From positions 372,001 through 436,000 of the forward strand of contig NZ_QOVJ01000001.1 of assembly GCF_004104055.1 (NCBI RefSeq): a DNA stretch of 64,000 bases, given 5' to 3'. Each line of letters starts with the position of its first letter. Positions within the stretch are counted from its first letter, which is position 1. Under the pieces are notes generated by a model. It did not search any database, was not told the DNA's origin, and saw only the letters and a program-made list of their open reading frames with translations. Source of the DNA: Leeuwenhoekiella aestuarii (GTDB lineage: Bacteria > Bacteroidota > Bacteroidia > Flavobacteriales > Flavobacteriaceae). A program made the position numbers and the translations under genes. This document shows positions 16,427 through 24,766 of the stretch, piece after piece.

Positions 16427-16948
16427 TATTGAAAGTTCATATAATAGTTTTCGATCTATTTCATCTATGTCTACATCTTTAGATATCTCCTTTCTCAATA
16501 AATTTAAAACGGTTGAAGTATAATATGGGGGGCTTGTAATAATTGATTGTATCGCGCTTATTAATTCTTCTGGTGTTAGATCATTTTTTATAAGTACCGC
16601 CTCAGGATCAATATTCTTAATTAAAGTCCTCAAACGGTAATTATCATTTAAGGATGTAATTATACCTATTTTAATTAAAGGATATTTCTTTCTTATAAGA
16701 AGTCCTAAATCTTCACCAGACAATATCTTTTGGTTTAAGCCTATTGGCAACTGTATATCTAGAAAAATTAAACCACACGTATTCATATAAGAATAGTCAT
16801 CTAGGACAGCTATTGCATCATCAAGATTATGAGCGATTTCTATATTAAAAATTATTGATTGCTTCTTAGAAATAATTTCAAATCCCTGCTTATAAGACTC
16901 TACAATCAGAGGGTGATCTTCAACAATTAATACATTGACGGAAGTCAT
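16277..16948 (-). CDS. Response regulator with divergent C-terminal HTH
   Basis: A 223-residue regulator. The receiver domain has the acidic pocket (VEDHP at 9-13), phospho-acceptor Asp64 (LIFLDIQLP) and the conserved Lys (VLIKND). The C-terminal part (about 165-223) is a helix-turn-helix-like segment with KAGVEKRKRNLKALL, but it lacks a canonical LuxR signature. Its ATG overlaps the kinase TGA by four bases, so it is co-translated with the kinase at 16945. It is upstream of the peptide/GLPGLI genes on the same strand and is the natural candidate to control them. Its 3' end has been duplicated to 12243-12474. Confidence 0.83.
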   Translation of the reverse strand: MTSVNVLIVEDHPLIVESYKQGFEIISKKQSIIFNIEIAHNLDDAIAVLDDYSYMNTCGLIFLDIQLPIGLNQKILSGEDLGLLIRKKYPLIKIGIITSLNDNYRLRTLIKNIDPEAVLIKNDLTPEELISAIQSIITSPPYYTSTVLNLLRKEISKDVDIDEIDRKLLYELSIGTKMVELPAILLLSKAGVEKRKRNLKALLAVEDQSDRELILNAKNRGFL

Positions 16949-18906
16949 ATCGGTATCGTATATGTTATTTTGGTTCCAGATTCATCAGATTCAATATACA
17001 TACTACCCTTAAAATTATTTATTCGAAATTGTAAATTCTTGAGTCCAATTCCTTGCTTTGGAGTTTTAGCATTAAAACCAATACCATCATCTTCTACTAT
17101 TAGTTTTAAACATTGTAGCTCTTTAGTGAACTTTATAAAGCAAGAAGAAGCAAGAGAATGTTTACGCACGTTTTGTAATGATTCTTGTAAAATATAATAG
17201 ATAGAAATTTTTATACTGCTTTCTAAATTGTTAAACTTAACTTCTTTCGAAATTTCTAAATCAAAATTTATATCTGAATGGTCATTAAAATCTTGAATCA
17301 ACTTTTTGATCAACTTTTCAATTCCATCATTAGAATCAAAATTTGTTGATATAAGATTGTGACTTAAATTTCGTATATCTTTTTCAATTGCCTGCAGTTC
17401 TTCAACATGGTTTTTAGCATTACTATTTGAGTCCTGCCTTATTAAAAAACCCAAAGCCATACGAGTACCAAAGAGACGACTTAATATCCCATCATGTAAA
17501 TCTCTTGAAATTCGTTGACGTTCTTTTATCTCAGCAAGTTCAACCTTCTTTTGCTGATCTAGAAGTAAGTTAAGCACCTCTTCATTAGAATCTTTGAGCT
17601 TATTTTGCATTTGAGCTTCTTTTAGCTTTATTCGTTGTCGTTGAAAAAAGAAGATTACACTTACCAATGCTAGCATTGTAATGGAAGCAATTGTTAACCA
17701 AATATTACGTTCACTTAAATTTTTATTTTCTTGAATATAAGTATCTGTTTCATACCTAATCCGTGCAAACTTGCTTCTAATCTTTCGCTCATCGCGAATT
17801 AGCTTATCGTTTAATGTAATGTATCTGTCTAGATAATCTAAATTTTTGGTAATCTTTTGAAGTTTTAACAAGGCTTCTAATTCATATTTTGAATTCTTTT
17901 CAACTTCAGCCAATGACAATGCTGATTTTAAGTTTAATTGTGCGTTTGTTGAATCTCCCTCAAACAAATAATACTCTGCGAGCCTAATTTTATTTGCCAT
18001 AATACCAGCCTTATGATCTATACTGTCCCGTATTCTAAGAGCCTCAAGAGAGTATTGTAAAAAGTCTTTAGTATTGCCTTGCTTAAATTGAGCGTAAGAA
18101 AAATTATCTAAAAGCATAGCATAAAGGCGAATATCACTATTCTTAAGGTCTTCTATTTTTAAGGCTTTTACAATATATTCTAATGCCTTAGCGTAAAATC
18201 CGTTTTCTATATAAACAACGGCTATATTATTCAAACTAGTTACTATTAAAGACTGATCACCAATTTGTGTAGCTATATCAATCGCTTTTTTATGATTAAC
18301 TATAGCAGAATTAAAATCATCAAGACCATTATAAATTATGGCAAGGTTATTATACACAGCATATACATCTTCTTTTTTAGAATCTGGCAAAAGTTTAAGA
18401 GCTCTAAAAGACGAATTCTCACTCCCAACATAATCTCTGGCTCTCTCTTGAGAAATAGCCATATTGAGCATCATTTTTCCTGAATGATACGTATCATCAA
18501 TAGAAATAAAATTTTGATAAGCCTTATAGTATGATGCATAAGCACTATCTAAATAAGCATTTTTACTATAAAAATATGCCAGATCCCAATATGCATTTGC
18601 CTTTATCTTTTTGGTGTTCAATTGGCTTGAAAGTGCAATGGTCTTACGATTTGTATGCCTAAAAAGAGTTGAATCTGAATACAGGAACTTGAGGGAAAGT
18701 TTCGATAAAATAGAAAGTCTTAAACTATCATTAGCTATATTTTTATCAAGATGCTCAACCTCTTCAATACTTTCTTTAAAAGAATCTAGATAATCGTTTT
18801 CTGTTGCAAAATTAGTATCAGCGTGTTTAGAACAACCTAGAAAACACAATACGACGTAAAAAAATGCAAGCTTCCCCAGATTACGAGAAGAGAATATATT
18901 TATCAT
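16945..18906 (-). CDS. TPR-containing sensor histidine kinase, lipoprotein-type leader
   Basis: A 653-residue kinase. The N-terminus has a hydrophobic leader with a lipobox-like LCFLGCS, then about 340 residues of TPR repeats (blocks such as AVYNNLAIIYNGLDDFNSAI and TSLNNIAVVYIENGFYAKAL), a transmembrane helix near 400-420, a coiled coil, HisKA_3 with His471 in SRDLHDGI, and a HATPase domain (EDDGIGF, GIGLKNL). It likely senses a periplasmic ligand through the TPR domain and phosphorylates the overlapping regulator. It is very AT-rich compared with hflX or suf, which fits accessory DNA. Confidence 0.85.
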   Translation of the reverse strand: MINIFSSRNLGKLAFFYVVLCFLGCSKHADTNFATENDYLDSFKESIEEVEHLDKNIANDSLRLSILSKLSLKFLYSDSTLFRHTNRKTIALSSQLNTKKIKANAYWDLAYFYSKNAYLDSAYASYYKAYQNFISIDDTYHSGKMMLNMAISQERARDYVGSENSSFRALKLLPDSKKEDVYAVYNNLAIIYNGLDDFNSAIVNHKKAIDIATQIGDQSLIVTSLNNIAVVYIENGFYAKALEYIVKALKIEDLKNSDIRLYAMLLDNFSYAQFKQGNTKDFLQYSLEALRIRDSIDHKAGIMANKIRLAEYYLFEGDSTNAQLNLKSALSLAEVEKNSKYELEALLKLQKITKNLDYLDRYITLNDKLIRDERKIRSKFARIRYETDTYIQENKNLSERNIWLTIASITMLALVSVIFFFQRQRIKLKEAQMQNKLKDSNEEVLNLLLDQQKKVELAEIKERQRISRDLHDGILSRLFGTRMALGFLIRQDSNSNAKNHVEELQAIEKDIRNLSHNLISTNFDSNDGIEKLIKKLIQDFNDHSDINFDLEISKEVKFNNLESSIKISIYYILQESLQNVRKHSLASSCFIKFTKELQCLKLIVEDDGIGFNAKTPKQGIGLKNLQFRINNFKGSMYIESDESGTKITYTIPI

Positions 18907-18984
18907 AGAAAATACTCGATTGAATATAAGGCTGTAGAGAACTTAAATTTTAAAAAGCACCTTTTAAAGTAATATATAAATAAA

Positions 18985-19009
18985 AACCCTGAAATGGAAT
19001 TTCAGGGTT
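18985..19009 (-). terminator. Intrinsic terminator after small lipoprotein gene
   Basis: AACCCTGAAAT and ATTTCAGGGTT form a perfect 11-bp stem with a 3-base loop. On the minus strand it is followed by TTTTTATTTA. It ends the small lipoprotein transcript before the kinase gene starts at 18906. Confidence 0.75.
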
Positions 19010-19029
19010 AAAATTATGGGAGATTAAAA

Positions 19030-19185
19030 TCAATCTTCAGGTTCTCTCGGTTTCTCTTCATTTTTTTCATTTCCTGAATCACTCACAACATTGATATCAT
19101 TCAGCATTTTGTCTGGCTCACAACTTATATTTACTACGATTGTAGCTAATAAAAAAAATAAAAGGGGTAAATTTCTTAATTTCAT
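19030..19185 (-). CDS. Small lipoprotein, about 51 residues
   Basis: Starting at ATG 19185 the protein is MKLRNLPLLFF followed by a lipobox (VVNISC) and a short hydrophilic tail full of Glu, Asp and Lys ending PREPED. An in-frame ATG further upstream (19230) would put 15 non-leader residues in front and is less likely. No family is recognised. It has its own terminator, and its leader is dense in dyads, including TTGGATCCAA at 19221-19230 and GAAGTTT/AAACTTC around 19190-19218. It may be another small exported product of the cluster. Confidence 0.55.
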   Translation of the reverse strand: MKLRNLPLLFFLLATIVVNISCEPDKMLNDINVVSDSGNEKNEEKPREPED

Positions 19186-19363
19186 AATTGAAGTTTTTAA
19201 ATAATAATCTGAAACTTCAATTGGATCCAATCTCCCGGTTATCGGGGCTTCATTGTTGTTAACTCTGTAATATTACTTGAATTTTATAGAGTGTTCTAAT
19301 CATAACGAAATTAGATTGTACCTCTCATTTAATGGGTGGTAAGATACCTAGTTTTAAGGGTAA

Positions 19364-20104
19364 CTAACTAGATAAAGAGATATCACTTTTACCTAAGATA
19401 TCTTTTAAATTATCTACATTTTTTTTATAAGTTCTTGAAAAGGGTACTGAGAATGAATTCACACCATCCTCAAAAAATAATAAGGCTTTATTATAGTTAA
19501 TACGACGTACAGCAGTTGCATTAATAATATAACTGTTATGAATTCGAAAAAAACATTTTGGTAATTTCCTTTCAAAATACCCCAAAGACTTAAACGCAGT
19601 TACCTCCTTTTCTTTTTTAAGAAAAATATCGGTTGTATTATTATCTGCCTTAAGAAATAATATCTCATCAACCTTTAAAAAACGATAATCTGAATAAGAT
19701 TTTAAACAAATCATCTCACAATCTTTTCTTTCTAGTTGTATTTTATTTTGAAACTTCAATAAACTTTTTCGAATTTCCAGTTCTTTTAGAGGTGTAATCA
19801 GGTAGTCATTGAATCCTGCTTTTAATGCTTCATAAGCGTAACTCTTGGTAGAGGAGATTCCTATTAAAATTGGAAAGTGTGATAGGTAAGAAATAATTTC
19901 TTCAAATGGTTTTAACCCGGATTTTTTTAACACAGGATGATCAAAATCTACTATAAGGATTGATGGGGGATATTGAATAATGTTATTATAGGCTGAATCA
20001 AGGTCAAAAGGATAAAAATTAAAAACACAATTGGAATTATCAAATGATTGAAAAAATCTAATCATTTCCAAGTTTTTTGAGATCACAGAACATTTCAACT
20101 TCAT
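19364..20104 (-). CDS. LytTR-family response regulator
   Basis: A 246-residue protein. Residues 1-120 look like a receiver domain with a likely phospho-acceptor Asp in ILIVDFDHP and a C-terminal NDYLITPL motif. Residues about 140-240 form a LytTR DNA-binding domain (CLKSYSDYRFLKVDEILFLK, FFRIHNSYIINATAVRRI). LytTR regulators bind paired direct repeats. The receiver's usual N-terminal acidic pair is not evident, so phosphorylation is uncertain. No kinase is adjacent. It sits at the edge of the GLPGLI cluster, on the same strand, and could add a second layer of control. Confidence 0.82.
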   Translation of the reverse strand: MKLKCSVISKNLEMIRFFQSFDNSNCVFNFYPFDLDSAYNNIIQYPPSILIVDFDHPVLKKSGLKPFEEIISYLSHFPILIGISSTKSYAYEALKAGFNDYLITPLKELEIRKSLLKFQNKIQLERKDCEMICLKSYSDYRFLKVDEILFLKADNNTTDIFLKKEKEVTAFKSLGYFERKLPKCFFRIHNSYIINATAVRRINYNKALLFFEDGVNSFSVPFSRTYKKNVDNLKDILGKSDISLSS

Positions 20105-20287
20105 ACTTCATCAAGCTATCAGCTCTTTTAGATTAAACATGTATTAGCAACTATATTCTCAAGGTATTAAATCACTCATCTTTTACAGAATCAAACAGCT
20201 TACTTTTAGTAAGGTGCTTCCCTTAAATAAGAATTACTAACTCGATAAACCCCACTTCTTTTAAGAAACCCTTAGCTTCTAAATCCT

Positions 20288-20295
20288 TATCTTTG
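20288..20295 (+). promoter_or_regulatory. -7 element of hflX promoter
   Basis: TATCTTTG matches the Bacteroidota -7 consensus TAnnTTTG and lies 17 bases before the hflX start codon. The 207-base gap to the divergent LytTR gene holds nothing else I can identify. Confidence 0.55.
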
Positions 20296-20311
20296 CAGCT
20301 TACTTTTATTT

Positions 20312-21535
20312 ATGATTGAAGAGAATAAAATAGAATATGAAAAAACCGTATTAATCGGTTTGATTACGCAGTTTCAGGACGAAGAAAAAGCTACAGAATA
20401 TCTGGATGAACTGGAGTTTCTGGCCTATACCGCAGGAGGTGAAGTTTTGAAACGCTACACTCAAAAAATGGATACGCCTAACCCGAAAACTTTTATAGGT
20501 ACCGGGAAGATGGAGGAGGTACGCGCTTATGTTGACCAATACGAGGTAGGTACTGCTATTTTTGATGATGAATTGAGCCCGGCACAACAAAAAAACATTG
20601 AAAAAATACTGAAATGTAAGGTTATAGACCGTACCAACTTGATCCTTGATATCTTTGCGCAACGTGCACAGACCAGTTATGCACGTACGCAAGTAGAACT
20701 GGCGCAGTATGAATATTTATTGCCCAGACTTGCCGGTATGTGGACACACTTAGAGCGGCAACGTGGGGGGATCGGAATGCGTGGACCTGGTGAAACAGAG
20801 ATCGAGACCGATAGACGTATTGTACGCGACCGCATAACCTTACTTAAAAAGAAACTTGAGAAAATAGATAAGCAACAGGCTGTACAACGCGGAAATCGTG
20901 GAGCATTAGTGCGTGTTGCACTTGTAGGGTATACCAATGTGGGCAAATCTACCTTGATGAATACCATAAGTAAAAGTGAAGTTTTTGCCGAAAACAAACT
21001 CTTCGCAACTCTGGATACTACAGTTAGAAAAGTGGTTATACGTAATCTCCCTTTTCTTTTAAGTGATACAGTAGGATTTATTAGAAAATTGCCTACACAG
21101 CTGGTAGAATCGTTTAAAAGTACTTTAGACGAGGTACGCGAGGCCGATCTACTTTTGCATGTGGTAGATATTTCGCATCCACAGTTTGAAGACCATATTG
21201 CTTCTGTAAACCAGATTATGGATGAAATAGGAGGTTCTGACAAGCCGATGCTGATGGTATTCAATAAAATTGATGCCTATACCCATAAAACCATTGATGA
21301 TGATGATTTAGTAACCGAACGTACTGAAGAGCATTTTACTCTCGAAGAATGGGAGCGCACATGGATGTCTCGTATGGATGGTGATGCAATCTTTATTTCG
21401 GCATTAAACAAAGACAATATGGAAGCTTTCCGCAAAAAGGTTTATGAACGTGTGCGTGAGATTCACATTACCCGTTTCCCGTATAACAACTTTTTATATC
21501 CGGAATATGACTTGTATACCGGTGAGGAAGAATAA
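20312..21535 (+). CDS. hflX: GTPase HflX
   Basis: A 407-residue ribosome-associated GTPase. The N-terminal HflX domain has FIGTGKMEEV and the linker GGIGMRGPGETEIETDRR. The G domain has G1 VGYTNVGKST, G3 DTVGF and G4 NKID. HflX splits stalled or hibernating ribosomes under stress. Length and motif order are normal. The gene is single, with a promoter upstream and a strong terminator downstream. A reverse-strand open frame of 195 codons inside it is a coding shadow. Confidence 0.95.
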   Translation: MIEENKIEYEKTVLIGLITQFQDEEKATEYLDELEFLAYTAGGEVLKRYTQKMDTPNPKTFIGTGKMEEVRAYVDQYEVGTAIFDDELSPAQQKNIEKILKCKVIDRTNLILDIFAQRAQTSYARTQVELAQYEYLLPRLAGMWTHLERQRGGIGMRGPGETEIETDRRIVRDRITLLKKKLEKIDKQQAVQRGNRGALVRVALVGYTNVGKSTLMNTISKSEVFAENKLFATLDTTVRKVVIRNLPFLLSDTVGFIRKLPTQLVESFKSTLDEVREADLLLHVVDISHPQFEDHIASVNQIMDEIGGSDKPMLMVFNKIDAYTHKTIDDDDLVTERTEEHFTLEEWERTWMSRMDGDAIFISALNKDNMEAFRKKVYERVREIHITRFPYNNFLYPEYDLYTGEEE

Positions 21536-21551
21536 CAAAACTTACTCCATA

Positions 21552-21587
21552 AAAAAAGTCCGATACTGTACAGTATCGGACTTTTTT
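21552..21587. terminator. Bidirectional terminator between hflX and DUF3078 gene
   Basis: A perfect 17-bp stem (AAAAAAGTCCGATACTG and its complement) around TA. A-tracts and T-tracts on both sides allow it to end transcription from both convergent genes. Confidence 0.9.
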
Positions 21588-21612
21588 ATGATTGCAATTG
21601 GAAATCTCTTAA

Positions 21613-22560
21613 TTAGAATGAATACGTCAATCCTAATAAATAATACGATTGTAATTGGCTGTCTAGATTATCAAAGTTAGGTTCTGTACCCACGCTACCG
21701 TTATCTACAAACTCAGCTAATTGGAAATCCAGATTTTCTTGCTTGTTTCCTCTTAAACCAAACTCAAAACCAACCCCAATATTATTGAAGAGTTTATAGT
21801 TGAATGAATTGATCCAGGTAAAGTTTGAGTAGTCACTACTCTTATAACTTTGGAAAGCTGAGAGGTTAGATTTAAAAGCTATTTTACCGATCTGACGGGT
21901 ATAATCTGCAACGATCTTAGCACCTAAAGAAGATTCAAAAACTGAATCTTCGCTGCTAAAAACAAAGTTATAGTTTAAAGGGTGCACCACAACCGTAAGG
22001 TTATTTACAGGAGTCCACGTCATACCCACACCCACATCAAGATATCCCGGATCATTAAAGTTATCAAGAATCGTAGTACGGTATTCACCTAAGGTAGAAA
22101 CGGCAAGCTTTTCAGATAACTTGTAACCGTATAAAGAGGTTATATTAAAAACATCTGTCGCGTTGCGGAAACTGTCGTCGTCTGTAGGATCGTCACGATC
22201 GTCAAACTTAACCCAACCCAGATTCAGATTTAATGCATTTCTCCAGAAATAGTTGTCTGCTTTCTTATTTGCGAATGCATTTACAGTGGCTCCAACTGTT
22301 GCAGAAGAAACATTAGGATTCCCTTGAGAATACCAGCTATTGAACCAGCTAAAGTTTGCGCCTACGGTACCAAAAGCACCAAATTTCCAACCTGGAAGAT
22401 TATCTATTTGAGATTGTAATGATTTTACTTCTTTTTGAAGTTTTGAGATTTCGGCTTTTTTAGGAGCCATCTCTTCTTTTAATTCTTCTTCAGTTTTATC
22501 TTGAGCATATACAGAAGTTAGTGTGCATGCCATCAAGAAAATAAATAATATTTTTTTCAT
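21613..22560 (-). CDS. DUF3078 outer-membrane protein
   Basis: A 315-residue protein: signal peptide (leader ending SVYAQ), a 35-residue coiled coil (KKAEISKLQKEVKSLQSQI), then a barrel-like domain with repeated aromatic strands and a C-terminal YYLLGLTYSF. This fits DUF3078, a Bacteroidota outer-membrane family of unknown role. It has its own TAnnTTTG promoter element at 22583, so it is probably transcribed separately from the suf genes upstream. Confidence 0.8.
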   Translation of the reverse strand: MKKILFIFLMACTLTSVYAQDKTEEELKEEMAPKKAEISKLQKEVKSLQSQIDNLPGWKFGAFGTVGANFSWFNSWYSQGNPNVSSATVGATVNAFANKKADNYFWRNALNLNLGWVKFDDRDDPTDDDSFRNATDVFNITSLYGYKLSEKLAVSTLGEYRTTILDNFNDPGYLDVGVGMTWTPVNNLTVVVHPLNYNFVFSSEDSVFESSLGAKIVADYTRQIGKIAFKSNLSAFQSYKSSDYSNFTWINSFNYKLFNNIGVGFEFGLRGNKQENLDFQLAEFVDNGSVGTEPNFDNLDSQLQSYYLLGLTYSF

Positions 22561-22582
22561 AGTTCTGTTCGTTGGTTTTCGG

Positions 22583-22590
22583 CAAAGATA
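22583..22590 (-). promoter_or_regulatory. -7 element of DUF3078 promoter
   Basis: The minus strand reads TATCTTTG, matching TAnnTTTG, about 23 bases before the DUF3078 start. Confidence 0.5.
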
Positions 22591-22648
22591 ATTAACCGTT
22601 ATTTTTTAAACAGGCATAAACACTAAGAAAAATATGATTTATAAATTA

Positions 22649-23152
22649 TTAGTTCGCTTTAAAAAGCGGAACAGAAGAACAAGCCTCTCCAAACATCAGG
22701 CTTTTTACTACGGGTTGTAATTTTTGAGTCAATAAAATATAGGCGTTTTGAGGTACTGGTTTATTAGAACAACCTTTAACAATCACATACTCATTTACAT
22801 AACCTGACACCTCCAATTGTTGAATAACTTCAGTATATAAAACAGTCTCTAAATCAGTGAGTGAACCTACAATTATTTTTTTTGCAACAGATTGTAAATA
22901 AGTAGTTACAAGCATATAAGCCCAGGCAGGCACAATAGCATCTGTGCTGCATTGAAGCGCAACATAAGAATCCTCATAAACAGACCAGTCAAAGTTTTTT
23001 AAGCTTTCGCGAAAGTCTTTTTCACGCAAAATAAAACCTTCGGCGAGCCATTGAGCAATATCTATAGTCTCTCTCTTTCCGGCAGGATATAAATCCTCAA
23101 GATTAAAAGTTTTAAGCTTACTGTTTGCTACTCTGTTTATGATTTCTTCCAT
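22649..23152 (-). CDS. DUF2480 family protein
   Basis: A 167-residue cytoplasmic protein with the DUF2480 pattern: EEIINRVANSKLKTFNLED near the N-terminus, IDIAQWLAEGFILREKDFR, and VALQCSTDAIVPAWAYML. The family is confined to Bacteroidota and its function is unknown. It is the last gene of the suf operon, 17 bases after the DUF59 gene, which hints at a link to iron-sulfur assembly. Confidence 0.85.
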   Translation of the reverse strand: MEEIINRVANSKLKTFNLEDLYPAGKRETIDIAQWLAEGFILREKDFRESLKNFDWSVYEDSYVALQCSTDAIVPAWAYMLVTTYLQSVAKKIIVGSLTDLETVLYTEVIQQLEVSGYVNEYVIVKGCSNKPVPQNAYILLTQKLQPVVKSLMFGEACSSVPLFKAN

Positions 23153-23169
23153 AAAAATAGATTAAAGGT

Positions 23170-23499
23170 TTAAAGCAGACCTAATTCTAATTTTGCTTCT
23201 TCACTCATAAGATCCTGCGTCCAGGGCGGATCAAAAGTAATCTCAACTTCACAGTCTTTTACCATATCTATGGTCTTAACCTTCTCCTCTACTTCTACAG
23301 GCAGCGTTTCTGCTACCGGGCAATTAGGAGTGGTAAGTGTCATTAAGATTTTAGTCTCATAATCTTCATTTACAAAAACATCATAAATAAGCCCAAGCTC
23401 ATATATGTCTACCGGAATTTCCGGATCGTAAATGGTTTTTAGTACGCGAACTACTTTTTCGCCTAACTCTTGTGTATCTATCTCTTTTGTATCGCTCAT
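23170..23499 (-). CDS. SUF-associated DUF59/MIP18 protein (SufT-like)
   Basis: A 109-residue DUF59 domain protein: VVRVLKTIYDPEIPVDIYELGLIY, then TLTTPNCPVAETLP with the conserved Cys, and VEITFDPPWTQDLMSEEAK. DUF59 proteins such as SufT and MIP18 assist maturation of iron-sulfur targets. Its start is four bases after the broken SdpI gene ends, within the suf operon. Confidence 0.88.
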   Translation of the reverse strand: MSDTKEIDTQELGEKVVRVLKTIYDPEIPVDIYELGLIYDVFVNEDYETKILMTLTTPNCPVAETLPVEVEEKVKTIDMVKDCEVEITFDPPWTQDLMSEEAKLELGLL

Positions 23500-23503
23500 C
23501 GTT

Positions 23504-23864
23504 CTAATCTTTAGTGTTTTTGTCGCTTGCTCGCTGTGTCCTTACAAACATATATATAATTCCGCCTGCCATGATCATAAAGCTTAAGAATATAAGACTT
23601 CTTGACTCATCACCTTTTGAAATTACGAATGCTGAAATAGCCGTCAGAATTGTAAAAACAGCACCAACTTCTATCATGCGTAAGGAAGAATATTTTTGGG
23701 CAAAGTCTCAAGTTATCTTGATTTTTCATAGACTTTGCTGTACGGTAACCATAAAGATGGTTGATCCTTTTTGGAGGAAACTTATACATGAAAGCTGCAA
23801 CAATTAGAAATACAACACCACTTAACCCTATTGTTAAAGTGAAGCTATTTTCTAAATTCATCAT
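23504..23864 (-). pseudogene. SdpI-family membrane protein, frameshifted
   Basis: The first 48 residues (TIGLSGVVFLIVAAFMYKFPP, INHLYGYRTAKSMKNQDN) match SdpI-family proteins, with the typical GYRT..SMK block. The frame then runs into unrelated sequence. One base over, the family continues: DFAQKYSSLRMIEVGAVFTI and so on through two more membrane helices to RASDKNTKD and a stop at 23504. The shift lies at AACTTGAGAC near 23714, where AACTGGGAC (N-W-D) is expected. Overlap with sufE upstream and a 4-base gap to the DUF59 gene show it was an operon member. It could also be a sequencing error. Confidence 0.8.
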
Positions 23865-24298
23865 TAGTTTCCGGCTTTAGCCTGATAGGCTATTGCATAT
23901 AATTTAATCTGTTTAATCATACTCACCAAACCATTTGCCCGGGTTGGCGAAAGATGTTCTTTAAGACCTATTTCGTCTATAAAAGAAGTATCTGCATCCA
24001 GAATTTCCTGAGGCGGTTGCCCAGAAAAAGAACGTATTAAAATTGCAATGATCCCCTTAGTAATAATCGCATCACTGTCTGCAGTGAACTCGATTTTATC
24101 GTCTTTAAGGTCAGCATGAACCCACACCTTGCTTTGACAGCCTTTAATGATGTACTCGTCTGTCTTATACTTCTCATCAATAAGAGGCAACGATTTACCT
24201 AACTCAATCATGTATTCATAACGCTGCATCCAGTCGTCAAACATCTCAAACTCTTCAACTATCTCCTGTTGTATTTCTTGAATACTACTCATAATCAT
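23864..24298 (-). CDS. sufE: SufE family cysteine desulfurase activator
   Basis: A 144-residue SufE protein: YEYMIELGKSLPLIDEKYK, then IIKGCQSKVWVH with the sulfur-accepting Cys, and a C-terminal helical bundle (LSPTRANGLVSMIKQIK). It takes persulfide from SufS and passes it to the SufBCD scaffold. ATG 24298 overlaps the stop of the META lipoprotein gene; an internal ATG at 24292 is equally plausible. In operon with sufS, sufD, sufC and sufB. Confidence 0.92.
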   Translation of the reverse strand: MIMSSIQEIQQEIVEEFEMFDDWMQRYEYMIELGKSLPLIDEKYKTDEYIIKGCQSKVWVHADLKDDKIEFTADSDAIITKGIIAILIRSFSGQPPQEILDADTSFIDEIGLKEHLSPTRANGLVSMIKQIKLYAIAYQAKAGN

Positions 24299-24699
24299 TA
24301 ATCGTCTTTAGCTGTCAAAATCAGCTTATTTTCGGCATTATAAAGACTCAGTTTTCCTTTTTTAATTGAAAAGGTATTAGCCTTCAACAGTGCTTGAAAA
24401 AAATTATATTCTAAAGATGTTCCTTCAGGACACATCATTTTTGTTGAGATCGCAGGCGAAAATTTAATGCTTTCCCCACTAACTACATACGTAGAACTGT
24501 AGCTATTACAAACCCCTCTACCGTTGATTTGACCGGTATCTTCATTAAAAATAATGGTCATCTCTTTATCTGCGATAGAATCTGTTTTTACAGATTGTAC
24601 AATGTATTTACCCTTGGGCCCTTGCATCTTTTTGTTAGTTGATTTACACGAACTAAAACCTACTAAACCGAATATAACCAGTGCTATTACTATTCTCAT
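24298..24699 (-). CDS. META/HslJ-domain lipoprotein
   Basis: A 133-residue protein with a lipobox (LVGFSSC, Cys about residue 18) and a META domain (about 35-130): INGRGVCNSYSSTYVVSG, a Met-Cys pair STKMMCPEG, and FFQALLKANTFSI. META/HslJ proteins are linked to heat stress and cell-envelope integrity. Its location between sufS and sufE, overlapping sufE, is notable. The two cysteines may form a disulfide. Confidence 0.82.
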   Translation of the reverse strand: MRIVIALVIFGLVGFSSCKSTNKKMQGPKGKYIVQSVKTDSIADKEMTIIFNEDTGQINGRGVCNSYSSTYVVSGESIKFSPAISTKMMCPEGTSLEYNFFQALLKANTFSIKKGKLSLYNAENKLILTAKDD

Positions 24700-24766
24700 A
24701 TCGCTATTATTTTGAATATGAAATTACTAGTATTCCTTGAAATACCTGCAAATCGAAAGGTTAAAA

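Noticed and set aside
20677-21264. A 195-codon reverse-strand open frame inside hflX
   Set aside because: It lies wholly inside a clear GTPase gene and has no protein-like pattern of its own; it is a coding shadow.
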